Assembly: GCA_963791635.1 (NCBI GenBank)
Contig: CAWBTC010000002.1
Location: forward strand, 66,504 to 130,503
Origin: VFMC01 sp963791635
GTDB taxonomy: Bacteria > Actinomycetota > Acidimicrobiia > Acidimicrobiales > Ilumatobacteraceae
Direction: 5' to 3'
Length of the DNA: 64,000 nucleotides
Part shown: positions 52,695 to 61,664 of the stretch, piece by piece
Layout: each line of letters opens with the position of its first letter
Position numbering within the stretch: position 1 is the stretch's first letter
Notes under the pieces: generated by a model
Seen by the model: the letters and a program-made list of their open reading frames with translations, nothing else
Databases searched by the model: none
What the model was told of the DNA's origin: nothing
Position numbers and translations under genes: made by a program

Positions 52695-54168
52695 GTGTCG
52701 CTGCGCGCTCGCCTTGTCGCGACCGTCGGTCGTCGTCGCGCTCGTCGCGCTCGGCGTCGCCGGATTCGCCACGTACACCGCGTTCTCGTCATCGCAGATC
52801 CGTCAGGTCGACGACGCGCTTGCAGCGTGCCCACGAGCCGATCGAGGAACTCGTCGCCGTCGATCCGGCTGATCTCGAGTTCGCAGATCGAACAGGCCGC
52901 GCCCGGCACATTCGTCGCGCTGCGCGACCCTGACGGCACGACCCGATTCGTGATCCCGGTCCGCGAGCCCGGCCACGACCCGGCGACCGTCGAGCTCGAC
53001 TCGATCGCCGACATCACGTGGCCGACTGGTCCAGGCGGTCGGTGACCCCGATCCCGCGGTGTTCCGCACCGCGCAAGTGGCGTCGGGCAGCGACGAGCTC
53101 AGGCTGCGGATCTCGCGACTCGACGACGGCAGCGAACTGTTCATCGGACAGCCACTGCACGAGATCAACGAATCCCAGGACCGGCTGCTCCTGATCGAGT
53201 TCGTCGTCGCAGCCGGTGCGCTCGCGATCGCAATCGTCGGCGGCTGGCTCCTCGTCCGGGCAGGCCTGCGGCCACTGCGACGCGTCGAACAGACCGCACT
53301 TGCGATCGCCGCCGCCGGCGGCAGGTCACACAACGTGCCCCCGGCGCCGGACGCCGGCACCGAGGTCGGCCGGCTCGGCGACCGCGTTGAACACGATGCT
53401 CGACCGGATCGACCAAGCATTCGCCGAACGCGACGCGACGGAGGCGGACCTGCGCGACGTCGGAACAGCGGATGCGCCGCTTCGTCGCCGACGTGTCGCA
53501 CGAGCTGCGAACACCGCTCGCCGCGGTCACGCGCGTACACCGAACTGTTCGAGCGCGGAGCCCGCGATCATCCCGAGGATCTGGAACGGGCGATCCACGG
53601 CATCGGCGCCGAGACCGCGCGGATGAACGAACTCGTCGAGGAACTGCTGCTGCTCGCCCGCCTCGACGAAGGCCGACCCCTCGAACAACAACCGTCGACA
53701 TCGCCGAACTGCTCGTCGAGGCCATCAGAACAGCGCGAACGGTCGCCGCCGACTACCCGATCGCGCTCAGCATCTCCGACGTCGTCATCGTCACCGGCGA
53801 CGCCACCCGCCTACGCCAAGTGATCGACAACCTGCTCGCCAACGTTCGAACGCACACCCCCGCCGGCACGAAGTCGACCATCGACCTCCGCACCGACGGC
53901 GACCAGGCCGTCGTCACGGTGAGCGACGACGGTCCCGGCATGAATCCGGACGAAGCTGCCCGCGTGTTCGAGCGCTTCTACCGGACCGACGCCTCGCGAT
54001 CGCGTCAAACCGGCGGCGCCGGGCTCGGGATGTCGATCGTCGAAGCGATCATCGCCGCCCACCACGGCACAGTCGAGCTCGACCTCCACCCGCGGACAGG
54101 GCGTCACCGTCACGATCCGACTGCCAATGTCAACGCCACCGCCGGATCCGAGCGAGGATGTCACGTGA
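52695..54168 (+). pseudogene. Membrane sensor histidine kinase, multiply frameshifted
   Basis: Spliced across frames, the gene encodes a standard OmpR-partner kinase. The first membrane helix is VVVALVALGVAGFATYTAFS. A sensor domain (VALRDPDGTTRFVIPVREPG) and a second helix with HAMP (IEFVVAAGALAIAIVGGWLL) follow. The HisKA domain has MRRFVADVSHELRTPLAAV and AYTELFERGARDHPEDLERA. The ATPase domain has LRQVIDNLLANVRTHTPAGT, VSDDGPGMNPDEAARVFERF and GGAGLGMSIVEAIIAAHHGT. The end is VTVTIRLPMS to TGA 54166. At least six single-base shifts occur but no nonsense changes, which suggests base-calling errors. Confidence 0.75.
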
Positions 54169-54174
54169 ACGACT

Positions 54175-54707
54175 GTGAGCTGGTACCTCAGCCGATCGAC
54201 CGGGATCGTCGCGACCGTCCTGGCCGTCGCGGCGCTCGTGTTCGGGTTCTTCTTCTCGTCGCGCAACACCGGTGAACGACGACGACCCGCATGGTGGCTC
54301 GATCTGCACAACTGGCTCGGTGGGCTCGCACTCGTGTTCACCGTCGTCCACATCGTCGCCGCCTACCTCGACAGCAACTCCGGGATCGGCCTGCTCCAGG
54401 TCTTCGTACCCGGCACCGCCGACGACGCTCGCGTGGGCGATCACGTGGGGAGTCGTCGCCACCTACCTGTTCGCGATCACCGTGTTCACCTCCTGGCCAC
54501 GCAAGCGGCTGCGCCCGCGACTGTGGCGGATCGTCCACCTGACATCGGTCGTCGGCGTCGCACTTGCCGGGCTGCACGCATTCCAGATCCGGAACCGACG
54601 CAACCACCCTCGCGTTCGAGGCGGGCCTCGTCGTCGCAGCAGCGTTCGCTGTGTATGCCCTCGGGGTGCGTGTCCTCGCACAGCTGGCGTCCGTCGACGC
54701 GAGCTGA
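54175..54707 (+). pseudogene. Ferric-reductase-like transmembrane protein, frameshifted
   Basis: A small membrane protein with about five helices that should bind heme b: YLSRSTGIVATVLAVAALVF, LDLHNWLGGLALVFTVVHIV, LAWAITWGVVATYLFAITVF and RIVHLTSVVGVALAGLHAFQ, with His residues placed for heme. The last helix (AGLVVAAAFAVYALGVRVLA) is in another frame. Two indels (about 54420 and 54595) are needed. It begins at GTG 54175, just after the kinase stop. It probably passes electrons across the membrane to the FMN-binding protein encoded next. Confidence 0.7.
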
Positions 54708-54771
54708 TTCACAGCTGGCTCCAACATTGCGCTCACGAGGCGTTGACCCTGGGCGAGTTGTGATGTGTTGC

Positions 54772-55534
54772 ATGAGCACCCACCCGATCTCAGCCACCAG
54801 CGCTGACCCGCTGCTCGACCGCCTCGAACGACTCAACCAACGGCGCGACAGCAGTGGCAGCCCCCGAACCATCTCCGACCCAACCGTTTGCGCCACCCAC
54901 CGCGTACGACGGTCGCAGTGACGTCGTCCGCTCCGCCAGTCGAAGCGATCGAAGCGGCACCACCCGTCACGGGCCGCCCGCCTGGGAGCGCTCGCGATCA
55001 GCTGCGCGACCGCCGGCGGACTGACGTACCTGTTCGCCGGCATCAACACCTCCCAGGCCGCCAGCCAAACACTCGCAGCGTTGCCGCACGGCGCTCCCCA
55101 TTGCAGCATCCTCGGCAACGACTGCTCGCGGCAATCACCGCGGCTACGACGGCCCCGACGATCGCCGCGCCATCCGCGACAACGCCGACCACGCTTAGCC
55201 CGACCACATCGACGGGCGCCGTGGTCCCGGCGGCAGCTGTGCAGGCGTTCAACGGTGACTCGTCAACACCAGGTACGGCCCCGTCCAGGTGCAGCTGCAG
55301 TTCACCAACGGCGCGATCAGCGAGGTTGCCGTCGTTGCGTACCCCAACGGCGACGACAAGAGCGTCCGGATCAACGCCCGCGCCCTCCCAACACTGCGCA
55401 CAGAGGTCCTCACCGCCCAGACCGCCCACGTCGACACTGTCTCGGGCGCGACCTACACCAGCGACGCCTACACACGGTCGCTCCAGTCGGCGATCGATCA
55501 GGCCCGTGCCGCCGGAACGACGACAATCGCATGA
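54772..55534 (+). pseudogene. FMN-binding domain protein, frameshifted 5' half
   Basis: The C-terminal domain is intact (VQLQFTNGAISEVAVVAYPN, LTAQTAHVDTVSGATYTSDA, YTRSLQSAIDQARA). SGAT is the motif whose Thr receives covalently bound FMN from ApbE. The N-terminal half contains a membrane anchor (GALAISCATAGGLTYLFAGI) and an Ala/Thr-rich linker, spread over several frames between about 54890 and 55270. The 3' end overlaps the ApbE gene by ATGA. It is likely an extracytoplasmic electron carrier receiving electrons from the preceding membrane protein. Confidence 0.72.
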
Positions 55535-56320
55535 ACGTCACCGTCGACCACCTTCACCATGTCGAGCACGTCATGGGCATGGCAATCAGCATCGACATCC
55601 GACAACCGCTCCCTGACGCCGGCGCGCTCGATGACGTCATTGCCTGGCTCCACCACGTCGACGACACGTTCAGCACCTACAAGCACGACAGCGAGATCAG
55701 CCGATTCGGACGCGGCGAGCTCTCCATCACCGACCTCAGTACCGAAACCGAAGACGTACTGCTCCGCTGCCTCGAGCTGACCGAGATCACCGACGGCACC
55801 TTCGACGCGTTCGCCGTCCCAGCACCCAACGGCACCACACCTCGACCCATCCGGCTACGTCAAGGGATGGGCAATCGAGAACGCCGCCGCACATCCTCGA
55901 AGCCGCCGGAGCCCACAACCTGTGCATCAACGCCGGCGGCGACATCGCCCTCCGCGGCACACCCGACGACCGATCACGGCTGGCGGGTCGGCATCCGCCA
56001 CCCCGACCAACCACTCCAACAGGCCACCGTCATCACCATGACCGGCACCATCGCGATCGCAACATCAGCGACCTACGAACGCGGCGCACACATCATCGAC
56101 CCACGCACCGGCGAACCAACCACCGACCTCGCCAGCGCCACCGTCATCGGCCCCGACCTCGGCACCGCCGACGCATACGCCACCGCCCTGTTCGTCATGG
56201 GCGTCGACGGTCTCGAGCTGGATCGAAAGCCAGCCCGGCTACGACGCCTACATCATCACCCACGACAACACCACCCACTGGACCACCGGATTCCCGCACG
56301 CAACCCAGACCCCGTCCTGA
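55531..56320 (+). pseudogene. apbE: FAD:protein FMN transferase (ApbE), frameshifted
   Basis: This enzyme attaches FMN to Thr in flavoproteins such as the one encoded just upstream. It starts at ATG 55531, overlapping the previous stop: VEHVMGMAISIDIRQPLPDA, DDTFSTYKHDSEISRF and TEITDGTFDAF. It continues in other frames with LDPSGYVKGWAIENAAAH, NLCINAGGDIALRGTP, TSATYERGAHIIDPRTGEPT and LGTADAYATALFVMGVDGL, ending FPHATQTPS at 56320. Shifts are needed at about 55835, 55895, 55970 and 56220. All catalytic motifs survive, so the gene is probably intact in the organism. Confidence 0.75.
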
Positions 56321-56408
56321 CCCTCTGGACGCGTCCGAACCGCACGCTTCCGGCCCACCCACAACTGTCACCACTCCTCGATCAACCAGCCCAGAGAGCA
56401 GACCCCCC

Positions 56409-56829
56409 ATGACCACAACCATCACCCGGCCCCTTTACGACCCATCGGCAACAACGAACAAGCTGCCTGTCATCGACCTCGCCGGCATCGCCGGCCTCAG
56501 CGCCGTCATCGCGATCCACACCACAGAACTTGCCGGCAAGATCGACGAGACCGCCTACCTCGGTCTCGGCTACGTCCTGCTGATCGCCGCGTCGATCGTG
56601 TCGATCGTCCTACTGGCACAACGAGACCTCCGTGGCTGGATCCTCGGCGGGCTCACATGCGCTGCAACCGTGGCCGGGTTCGTCCTCACCAGAACCACTG
56701 GACTCCCCAACGCCAACGGTGACATCGGCAACTGGAGCGAAACCAATCGCGATCTGGTCGCTCGTCGCAGAAGGTCTCGTCGTCGCCCTCGCCATGACGG
56801 CCCTCGCCCGCCAACGCGCCCGTGCCTGA
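56409..56829 (+). pseudogene. Small four-helix membrane protein, frameshifted
   Basis: About 140 residues with four hydrophobic segments: VIDLAGIAGLSAVIAIHTTE, AYLGLGYVLLIAASIVSIVL, WILGGLTCAATVAGFVLTRT and, after a shift at about 56740, IAIWSLVAEGLVVALAMTAL. The phrase GLPNANGDIGNWSE lies between the last two. I do not recognise a named family. It closes the row of regulator, kinase, ferric-reductase-like, FMN-binding and ApbE genes and is probably part of that system. Confidence 0.62.
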
Positions 56830-57004
56830 TCACACGCTCCCATCCTCGACCACACGCAGTGACCGCGATCGAAACGGGACTCCCTGAACGCTGCCGAACG
56901 TGACGCCGGGTGCGCGGCTGTCAGCTTCGATGTCTGAGCATCCCGCCTTTGCCAGCAACAACGTACGGAGAGAGACGCGTTTCAAGGGTGCCTCACGGTG
57001 AGGC

Positions 57005-58222
57005 CTACGGGGAGGTGGCGAAGATGATGCGGAACTCGGCGTGGTCGGGGTCGGACAACATCAGCTTTCCGCCGTCGGCCTCGACGAGGGTTCGTGCGAG
57101 CGCGAGTCCGATACCGGTGCTTGATCCCTCATGCCGGTTGAACACGGACGTGACACGGTCGGGGGCAATGCCGGGCCCGTCATCGTCGACCTGTACGACG
57201 AGACCGCCGTGGGTGGGGCGAGCGAGGATGCGAGTTTCGCCGTCACCGTGGCGGATCGAATTGTCGAGCAGCACGTCGAGGGTTTGATCGAGCGACGCGG
57301 GTCGGACCCGGATGCTGGGCAGCGACGGGCCGATCGTCGTGGTCAAGGTACGACTCGCGTTTCGGAACGTCTCCCGCCATCGTTCCGCTGCGGCGTCCAG
57401 GACCGATTCCACGTCGATCGCGGCGGCGGTCGGCAGTGCGTCGCGGGCGAGGGCGAGCATGTGGTCCACCGTCGCCGAGAGTCGCTCTGCCTCGGCCGAC
57501 GCTGCGACGAGATCGCCGCGTTCGAGACTGACGCGTAGCCCGGCGAGGGGTGTGCGGAGTTGATGGGATGCGTTGGCACTGAAGTCGCGTTCGCGGGCGA
57601 TGAGTTCGTCGAGTCGGCGTGCCGACAAGGTGAGGGCTTGGGCGAGTGTGTCCAGTTCGGGGGTGCCGGTCGGCTCCGCGGCGAGGGAGAGCTCGCCCGT
57701 GCCGATGCGTTCGGCTCGGGCTGCGAGGTCGGCGATCGGGGCGGCGAGCCGTGCTGCCTCGCGGCGAGCGATGAGCATCGCGGCGGCCAGTGCTCCCAGT
57801 GCGGCGAGTCCCATGACCGCCCACGCCCGGCGGGCCTCGGCAGCGACATCGGATCGTGCCCGGCTGACGCGTACCGATCCGACGACGGTCTCGGTGTTGC
57901 GGTCGGTGATCGGTGAGACGACGACCAGTTGGTCGGGATCGGTGCTCTCGAGTCGCTCCGGACCCGAGCCGTAGAGACGGACGCCTGCTGCGTCGTAGAC
58001 CGAGAAGTCGGGCGGCGAGTCGGGTTCATCGGCGGCGTCGGCGATCTCCGCCGCGTCCAATGGGACGGTCAGCTCGGCGATGGCCTCGGCTGCGGAGCGT
58101 TGGAGTTCGACCGTGGCGCGGCTCTCGTAGAAGCGTTGGACAACGATCGCGAGTGGAATGCCGAGCGCCACGATGATCAATGCGGTGACACCGGCGATGG
58201 TGCGGGCGATCCTGGCCTTCAC
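57005..58222 (-). CDS. Sensor histidine kinase (second two-component system)
   Basis: A 405-residue membrane kinase. Two helices (VTALIIVALGIPLAIVVQRF, GLAALGALAAAMLIARREAA) flank a sensor region (VYDAAGVRLYGSGPERLEST). HAMP follows, then HisKA with the phospho-acceptor His in DFSANASHQLRTPLAGLRVS, and the ATPase domain with DVLLDNSIRHGDGETRILAR, VQVDDDGPGIAPDRVTSVF and STGIGLALARTLVEADGG. Its start overlaps the stop of the response-regulator gene (ATGA, 58219-58222), so the two are coupled. Unlike the neighbouring system, this gene reads cleanly. Confidence 0.93.
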   Translation of the reverse strand: MKARIARTIAGVTALIIVALGIPLAIVVQRFYESRATVELQRSAAEAIAELTVPLDAAEIADAADEPDSPPDFSVYDAAGVRLYGSGPERLESTDPDQLVVVSPITDRNTETVVGSVRVSRARSDVAAEARRAWAVMGLAALGALAAAMLIARREAARLAAPIADLAARAERIGTGELSLAAEPTGTPELDTLAQALTLSARRLDELIARERDFSANASHQLRTPLAGLRVSLERGDLVAASAEAERLSATVDHMLALARDALPTAAAIDVESVLDAAAERWRETFRNASRTLTTTIGPSLPSIRVRPASLDQTLDVLLDNSIRHGDGETRILARPTHGGLVVQVDDDGPGIAPDRVTSVFNRHEGSSTGIGLALARTLVEADGGKLMLSDPDHAEFRIIFATSP

Positions 58223-58950
58223 GGTTCGAACCGGTAGCCGAACGAGCGCACGGTCGTGATCCAGGGTTGGCCGTCGGGTCGGGCTCCGAGTTTGCGGCGG
58301 AGTGCATGGATATGGACCTCGAGCGTCTTGGTGCCGGTCTCCCAGGTCATGTCCCAGACGTCGTCGAGCAGTTGATCGCGGCTCAGCACCCGCCCTGGTG
58401 ATGACGCGAGACGGATGAGCAGCGCGACCTCTCTTGGGCGCAACGCCACCTCGTCACCATCGACGTGGACACGAAGTCCGGCGGTGTCGATGCGCAGGTC
58501 GCCGAAGACGAGTTCACTGGTGGAATCGACCGTGGTGGTGCGCAGATGAGCGCGCAGGCGGGCGAGGAGGACGTGGGTGCTGAAGGGTTTGGTGACGTAG
58601 TCGTTGGCGCCGGCGTCGAGCCCGACGACGATGTCGACGTCGGTGTCGCGGGCGGTGAGGATCACGATCGGCACCGCGGGCATTGCCTTGCGCAAGGTGC
58701 GACAGACGTGAACGCCGTCCAGGTCCGGCAAGCCGAGGTCGAGCAGGACCGCATCTGGTGGCGCAGCGCTCGCAGTATCGATCGCCTCACGTCCCGTGCG
58801 TGCCAGCGTGGTGAGGTAGCCGTGCGCGGTCAGTTCGTGGACCAGGCCGTCGGCGATCACCCGGTCGTCTTCGACGATCAGGATCGAGACGCCGAGCGGG
58901 GGGCGATCAGCGACCTCCACGTGGGTCCAGTCCAGCGGGCACGGTCCCAC
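58219..58950 (-). CDS. OmpR-family response regulator (second two-component system)
   Basis: A 243-residue regulator. The receiver domain has VSILIVEDDRVIADGLVHEL, the phospho-acceptor in DAVLLDLGLPDLDGVHVCRT, and DAGANDYVTKPFSTHVLLAR. The winged helix has LRPREVALLIRLASSPGRVL and HIHALRRKLGARPDGQPWIT. The first 20 residues are extra, so the start may be later, near VSILIVEDD. It is divergent from the COG4705-DedA-DUF2231-UppP row, which is its most likely target through the 105-bp intergenic region. Confidence 0.93.
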   Translation of the reverse strand: MGPCPLDWTHVEVADRPPLGVSILIVEDDRVIADGLVHELTAHGYLTTLARTGREAIDTASAAPPDAVLLDLGLPDLDGVHVCRTLRKAMPAVPIVILTARDTDVDIVVGLDAGANDYVTKPFSTHVLLARLRAHLRTTTVDSTSELVFGDLRIDTAGLRVHVDGDEVALRPREVALLIRLASSPGRVLSRDQLLDDVWDMTWETGTKTLEVHIHALRRKLGARPDGQPWITTVRSFGYRFEP

Positions 58951-59055
58951 GATGCCACAGGCCCACCAGATATCGGTCGCTGAGACGCAGCGAGTTAACC
59001 CAGCGCGAACCTTCGGCTGTACCGGCGCTCATCGCGGTCACGCACGCTGACTGCC

Positions 59056-60321
59056 ATGTCCACGACCATCTCACCCCCACAGCCTCGCTCGGGCACTCGA
59101 ACGCGGGCGCTGCTCAACAAGGTCCCCGAGGTCACCATCTGGTTCTGGGTGATCAAGATCCTGTGCACCACCGTCGGCGAGAGCTTCGCCGACTGGGTCG
59201 CCGTCGACCTCGGTGTCGGGCTGATCAACACCACACTGATCTTCAGCGTTGTGCTGGCCACGGTGCTCACCTGGCAGATCCGACTCCCTCGGTACAACGC
59301 CTTCTCGTACTGGCTGACCGTCGTGGTGCTCAGCGTGACCGGCACCCTCTACACCGACATCCTCACCGACAAGTACGGCGTCAACCTCGCGATCACGACA
59401 CCGATCGTCGCCGTGCTGCTCGCCGCGGTGTTCGGCATCTGGTACGCGAAGGAACACACGCTGTCGATCCACAGCATCACGACCATCCCCCGGGAGGCGT
59501 TCTACTGGCTGGCCATCCTGGTCACCTTCGCGCTCGGCACCGCCGCCGGCGACTGGACGCTCGAGCTCACCGGCTGGACACCTGGCGTCGCGGTCCTGCT
59601 CCCGCTCGCCCTGATCGCCTCGACCGTCGTCGGGTGGCGTCTCGGCGCCAACGCCGTGCTCGCCTTCTGGATCGCCTACGTTCTCACCCGCCCGCTCGGC
59701 GCGAACCTCGGCGACTGGCTCGCAGTCCCCAAAGAGCTCGGTGGACGCAACCTCGGCACCGCGGGCACGAGCGTCATCTTCCTCGCAGCGATCCTGGCCA
59801 CCGTCATCTATCTCGCCGTCCGCAAGCCCGACGTGATCGAGAACGTCAAGACGGCCGATCCCGATGCCACCCGCTCGCCCCGACGAGAACGTCAGATGCT
59901 GGCCTACTTCGGTGCCGTCGCCATCGCAGCAGTCGCGGTGCTCGCGATCGCGAACAGCCGACCCCACACCGCCTTCTCTGCCCAGGAAGAAGCCGCCGGT
60001 GGCGCGCCCGTCGAGCAACTGACGCCGCAGCAGGCGACGGCCAACTTCCCCGCCGCAGACCTCGCGAACTTCGAGACGATCGCACAGGACACCCTGGACC
60101 TCGTCGCCGCCGGCGATCAGGCAGCCGCACAAGCCCGGATCACGGATCTCGAGACCGCATGGGACGAAGCCCAACCCCGACTCGAACCACTCGACGAGAC
60201 CGCCTGGACGTTCTTCGACAGCGAGATCGACGACGTCCTCAGCGCCATGAGGGCCGGCACCCCCGACCCGGCCACTGATCGAGCAGCACTCACTGCGCTG
60301 ACCACCTCGCTCGCCGGATGA
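59056..60321 (+). CDS. COG4705 membrane protein (DUF347 repeats)
   Basis: A 421-residue protein. The N-terminal 270 residues hold about eight membrane helices as DUF347 repeats: VTIWFWVIKILCTTVGESFA, ITTPIVAVLLAAVFGIWYAK, REAFYWLAILVTFALGTAAG and LGTAGTSVIFLAAILATVIY. A ninth helix (MLAYFGAVAIAAVAVLAIAN) leads to a 110-residue extracytoplasmic helical domain (FETIAQDTLDLVAAGDQAAA, TAWTFFDSEIDDVLSAMR). The fusion of DUF347 with this domain is unusual, because most COG4705 proteins end after the membrane part. Function is unknown. It is the first gene of a four-gene row. Confidence 0.85.
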   Translation: MSTTISPPQPRSGTRTRALLNKVPEVTIWFWVIKILCTTVGESFADWVAVDLGVGLINTTLIFSVVLATVLTWQIRLPRYNAFSYWLTVVVLSVTGTLYTDILTDKYGVNLAITTPIVAVLLAAVFGIWYAKEHTLSIHSITTIPREAFYWLAILVTFALGTAAGDWTLELTGWTPGVAVLLPLALIASTVVGWRLGANAVLAFWIAYVLTRPLGANLGDWLAVPKELGGRNLGTAGTSVIFLAAILATVIYLAVRKPDVIENVKTADPDATRSPRRERQMLAYFGAVAIAAVAVLAIANSRPHTAFSAQEEAAGGAPVEQLTPQQATANFPAADLANFETIAQDTLDLVAAGDQAAAQARITDLETAWDEAQPRLEPLDETAWTFFDSEIDDVLSAMRAGTPDPATDRAALTALTTSLAG

Positions 60322-60412
60322 GCACCACAGCCTCGACGACGCCCGCGTCGACAGTCCCGACCAATCGGACTGTCGACCCCGGCCGTCGGTGTGACCCCCT
60401 GAAGGGGAACCG

Positions 60413-61024
60413 ATGATCGACGTCGAACGCTGGCTCACGGTCGGAGGTCTCGCAGTCCTCGCGCTCGTCGTGTTCGCCGAGAGCGGACTCCTGCTCGGGT
60501 TCTTCCTCCCCGGCGACACCCTGTTGTTCGTCGCCGGCTTCCTGTCGTCGGCCGCAGGCGGTCATGTGCTGCCGCCACTGCCGATCACCGCGACCGTCGT
60601 GTTCCTCGCCGCCGCTGCGGGCGATCAGGTCGGCTACCTGATCGGTCGGCGGGCCGGGCCGGCACTGTTCAACCGGCGCCAGAGCAGATTGTTCAACCCG
60701 GCCAACGTCGAACGGGCCCGAGCGTTCTTCGAGCGGCGTGGACCCGGAGCTGTCGTCGTCGCACGTTTCGTTCCCGTCGTACGCACCTTCACCCCCGTGG
60801 TCGCCGGTGTCGCGAACATGCGCTACCGCACCTTCGTCACCTACAACCTGCTCGGCGCGCTGCTCTGGGGCGTCGGCATCGTCTCGCTCGGCGCCCTGCT
60901 CGGCGAAGTCACCGTCATCAAGAACAACCTCGACCTCGCAGCCCTCGCGATCCTCGCCATCTCCCTCATCCCGGTCGCGTTCGAGTACCTCCGCCACCGC
61001 CAGCACCGCGCAGCTGACCTCTGA
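60413..61024 (+). CDS. DedA family membrane protein
   Basis: A 203-residue DedA/SNARE-associated protein. It has the re-entrant motif LLLGFFLPGDTLLFVAGFLS, then AAGDQVGYLIGRRAG and FERRGPGAVVVARFVPVVRT, the conserved basic family signature, followed by FTPVVAGVANMRYRTFVTYN. DedA proteins act in the membrane, and several are undecaprenyl-phosphate translocases, so the nearby UppP gene makes that role attractive here. AAGGGGAACC precedes the ATG. Confidence 0.92.
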   Translation: MIDVERWLTVGGLAVLALVVFAESGLLLGFFLPGDTLLFVAGFLSSAAGGHVLPPLPITATVVFLAAAAGDQVGYLIGRRAGPALFNRRQSRLFNPANVERARAFFERRGPGAVVVARFVPVVRTFTPVVAGVANMRYRTFVTYNLLGALLWGVGIVSLGALLGEVTVIKNNLDLAALAILAISLIPVAFEYLRHRQHRAADL

Positions 61025-61096
61025 CCGGCACTGCCCCCCAGCCCTCAGCCGCGCAACGACCTCAGCCCGCAACTTCCTCCACCGAAAGCATCGAAC

Positions 61097-61657
61097 ATGG
61101 ACACCATCACCGGCCTCCCCGCACACCCCCTGCTCGTCCACATCCCCGTCGTGCTCCTCCCGCTCGCGGCGATCGGGGTCGTGTTCCTGCTCGTCCGCCG
61201 GGCCTGGTACGAGCGCTATCGATGGGCGGTACTGGCGATCGGCGCCATCGGAACGGTGGGAGCGATCCTCGCTGCATCATCAGGCGAGAGCCTCGAAGCC
61301 CAGATCAGAGCCAAAGAGGGCGCCGATGCCGCCCGCGAGATCCACGACCACGCCCAAGCAGGCGACCTCGCGCAGACCCTCGCCATCGTGTTCTTCGTCG
61401 CGCTCGCCGCATACATCGTCGTGCCCTGGTTCCTCGACCGTCGCGGGAACACGGCGACGCCCTCCGGCATGAATACGTCACCGGCGCTTATGACGGAGGC
61501 AACCTCTCGCACGGGCTCGCCAACCTGGCTCCGCGCAGTGCTCTCCGTCGCTGTCGCTGCGACGGCAGTCGCGTCGATGGCCTCGATCATCAACGCCGGC
61601 CACACAGGCGCCAGCCGAGCCTGGGACGAATACAACACCTCGAACACCGGGGGCTGA
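61097..61657 (+). CDS. DUF2231 membrane protein
   Basis: A 186-residue membrane protein. ITGLPAHPLLVHIPVVLLPL carries the two His of the DUF2231 family, which may bind heme. Further helices are WAVLAIGAIGTVGAILAASS, LAIVFFVALAAYIVVPWFLD and AVLSVAVAATAVASMASIIN. The conserved HDHAQAGDLAQ lies between. Function is not established. It ends 7 bp before the uppP start. Confidence 0.88.
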   Translation: MDTITGLPAHPLLVHIPVVLLPLAAIGVVFLLVRRAWYERYRWAVLAIGAIGTVGAILAASSGESLEAQIRAKEGADAAREIHDHAQAGDLAQTLAIVFFVALAAYIVVPWFLDRRGNTATPSGMNTSPALMTEATSRTGSPTWLRAVLSVAVAATAVASMASIINAGHTGASRAWDEYNTSNTGG

Positions 61658-61664
61658 CCACCCC

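Noticed and set aside
59071..60519. A 482-codon minus-strand frame
   Set aside because: It is antisense to the COG4705 gene and consists of Gly/Asp/Glu-rich shadow sequence.
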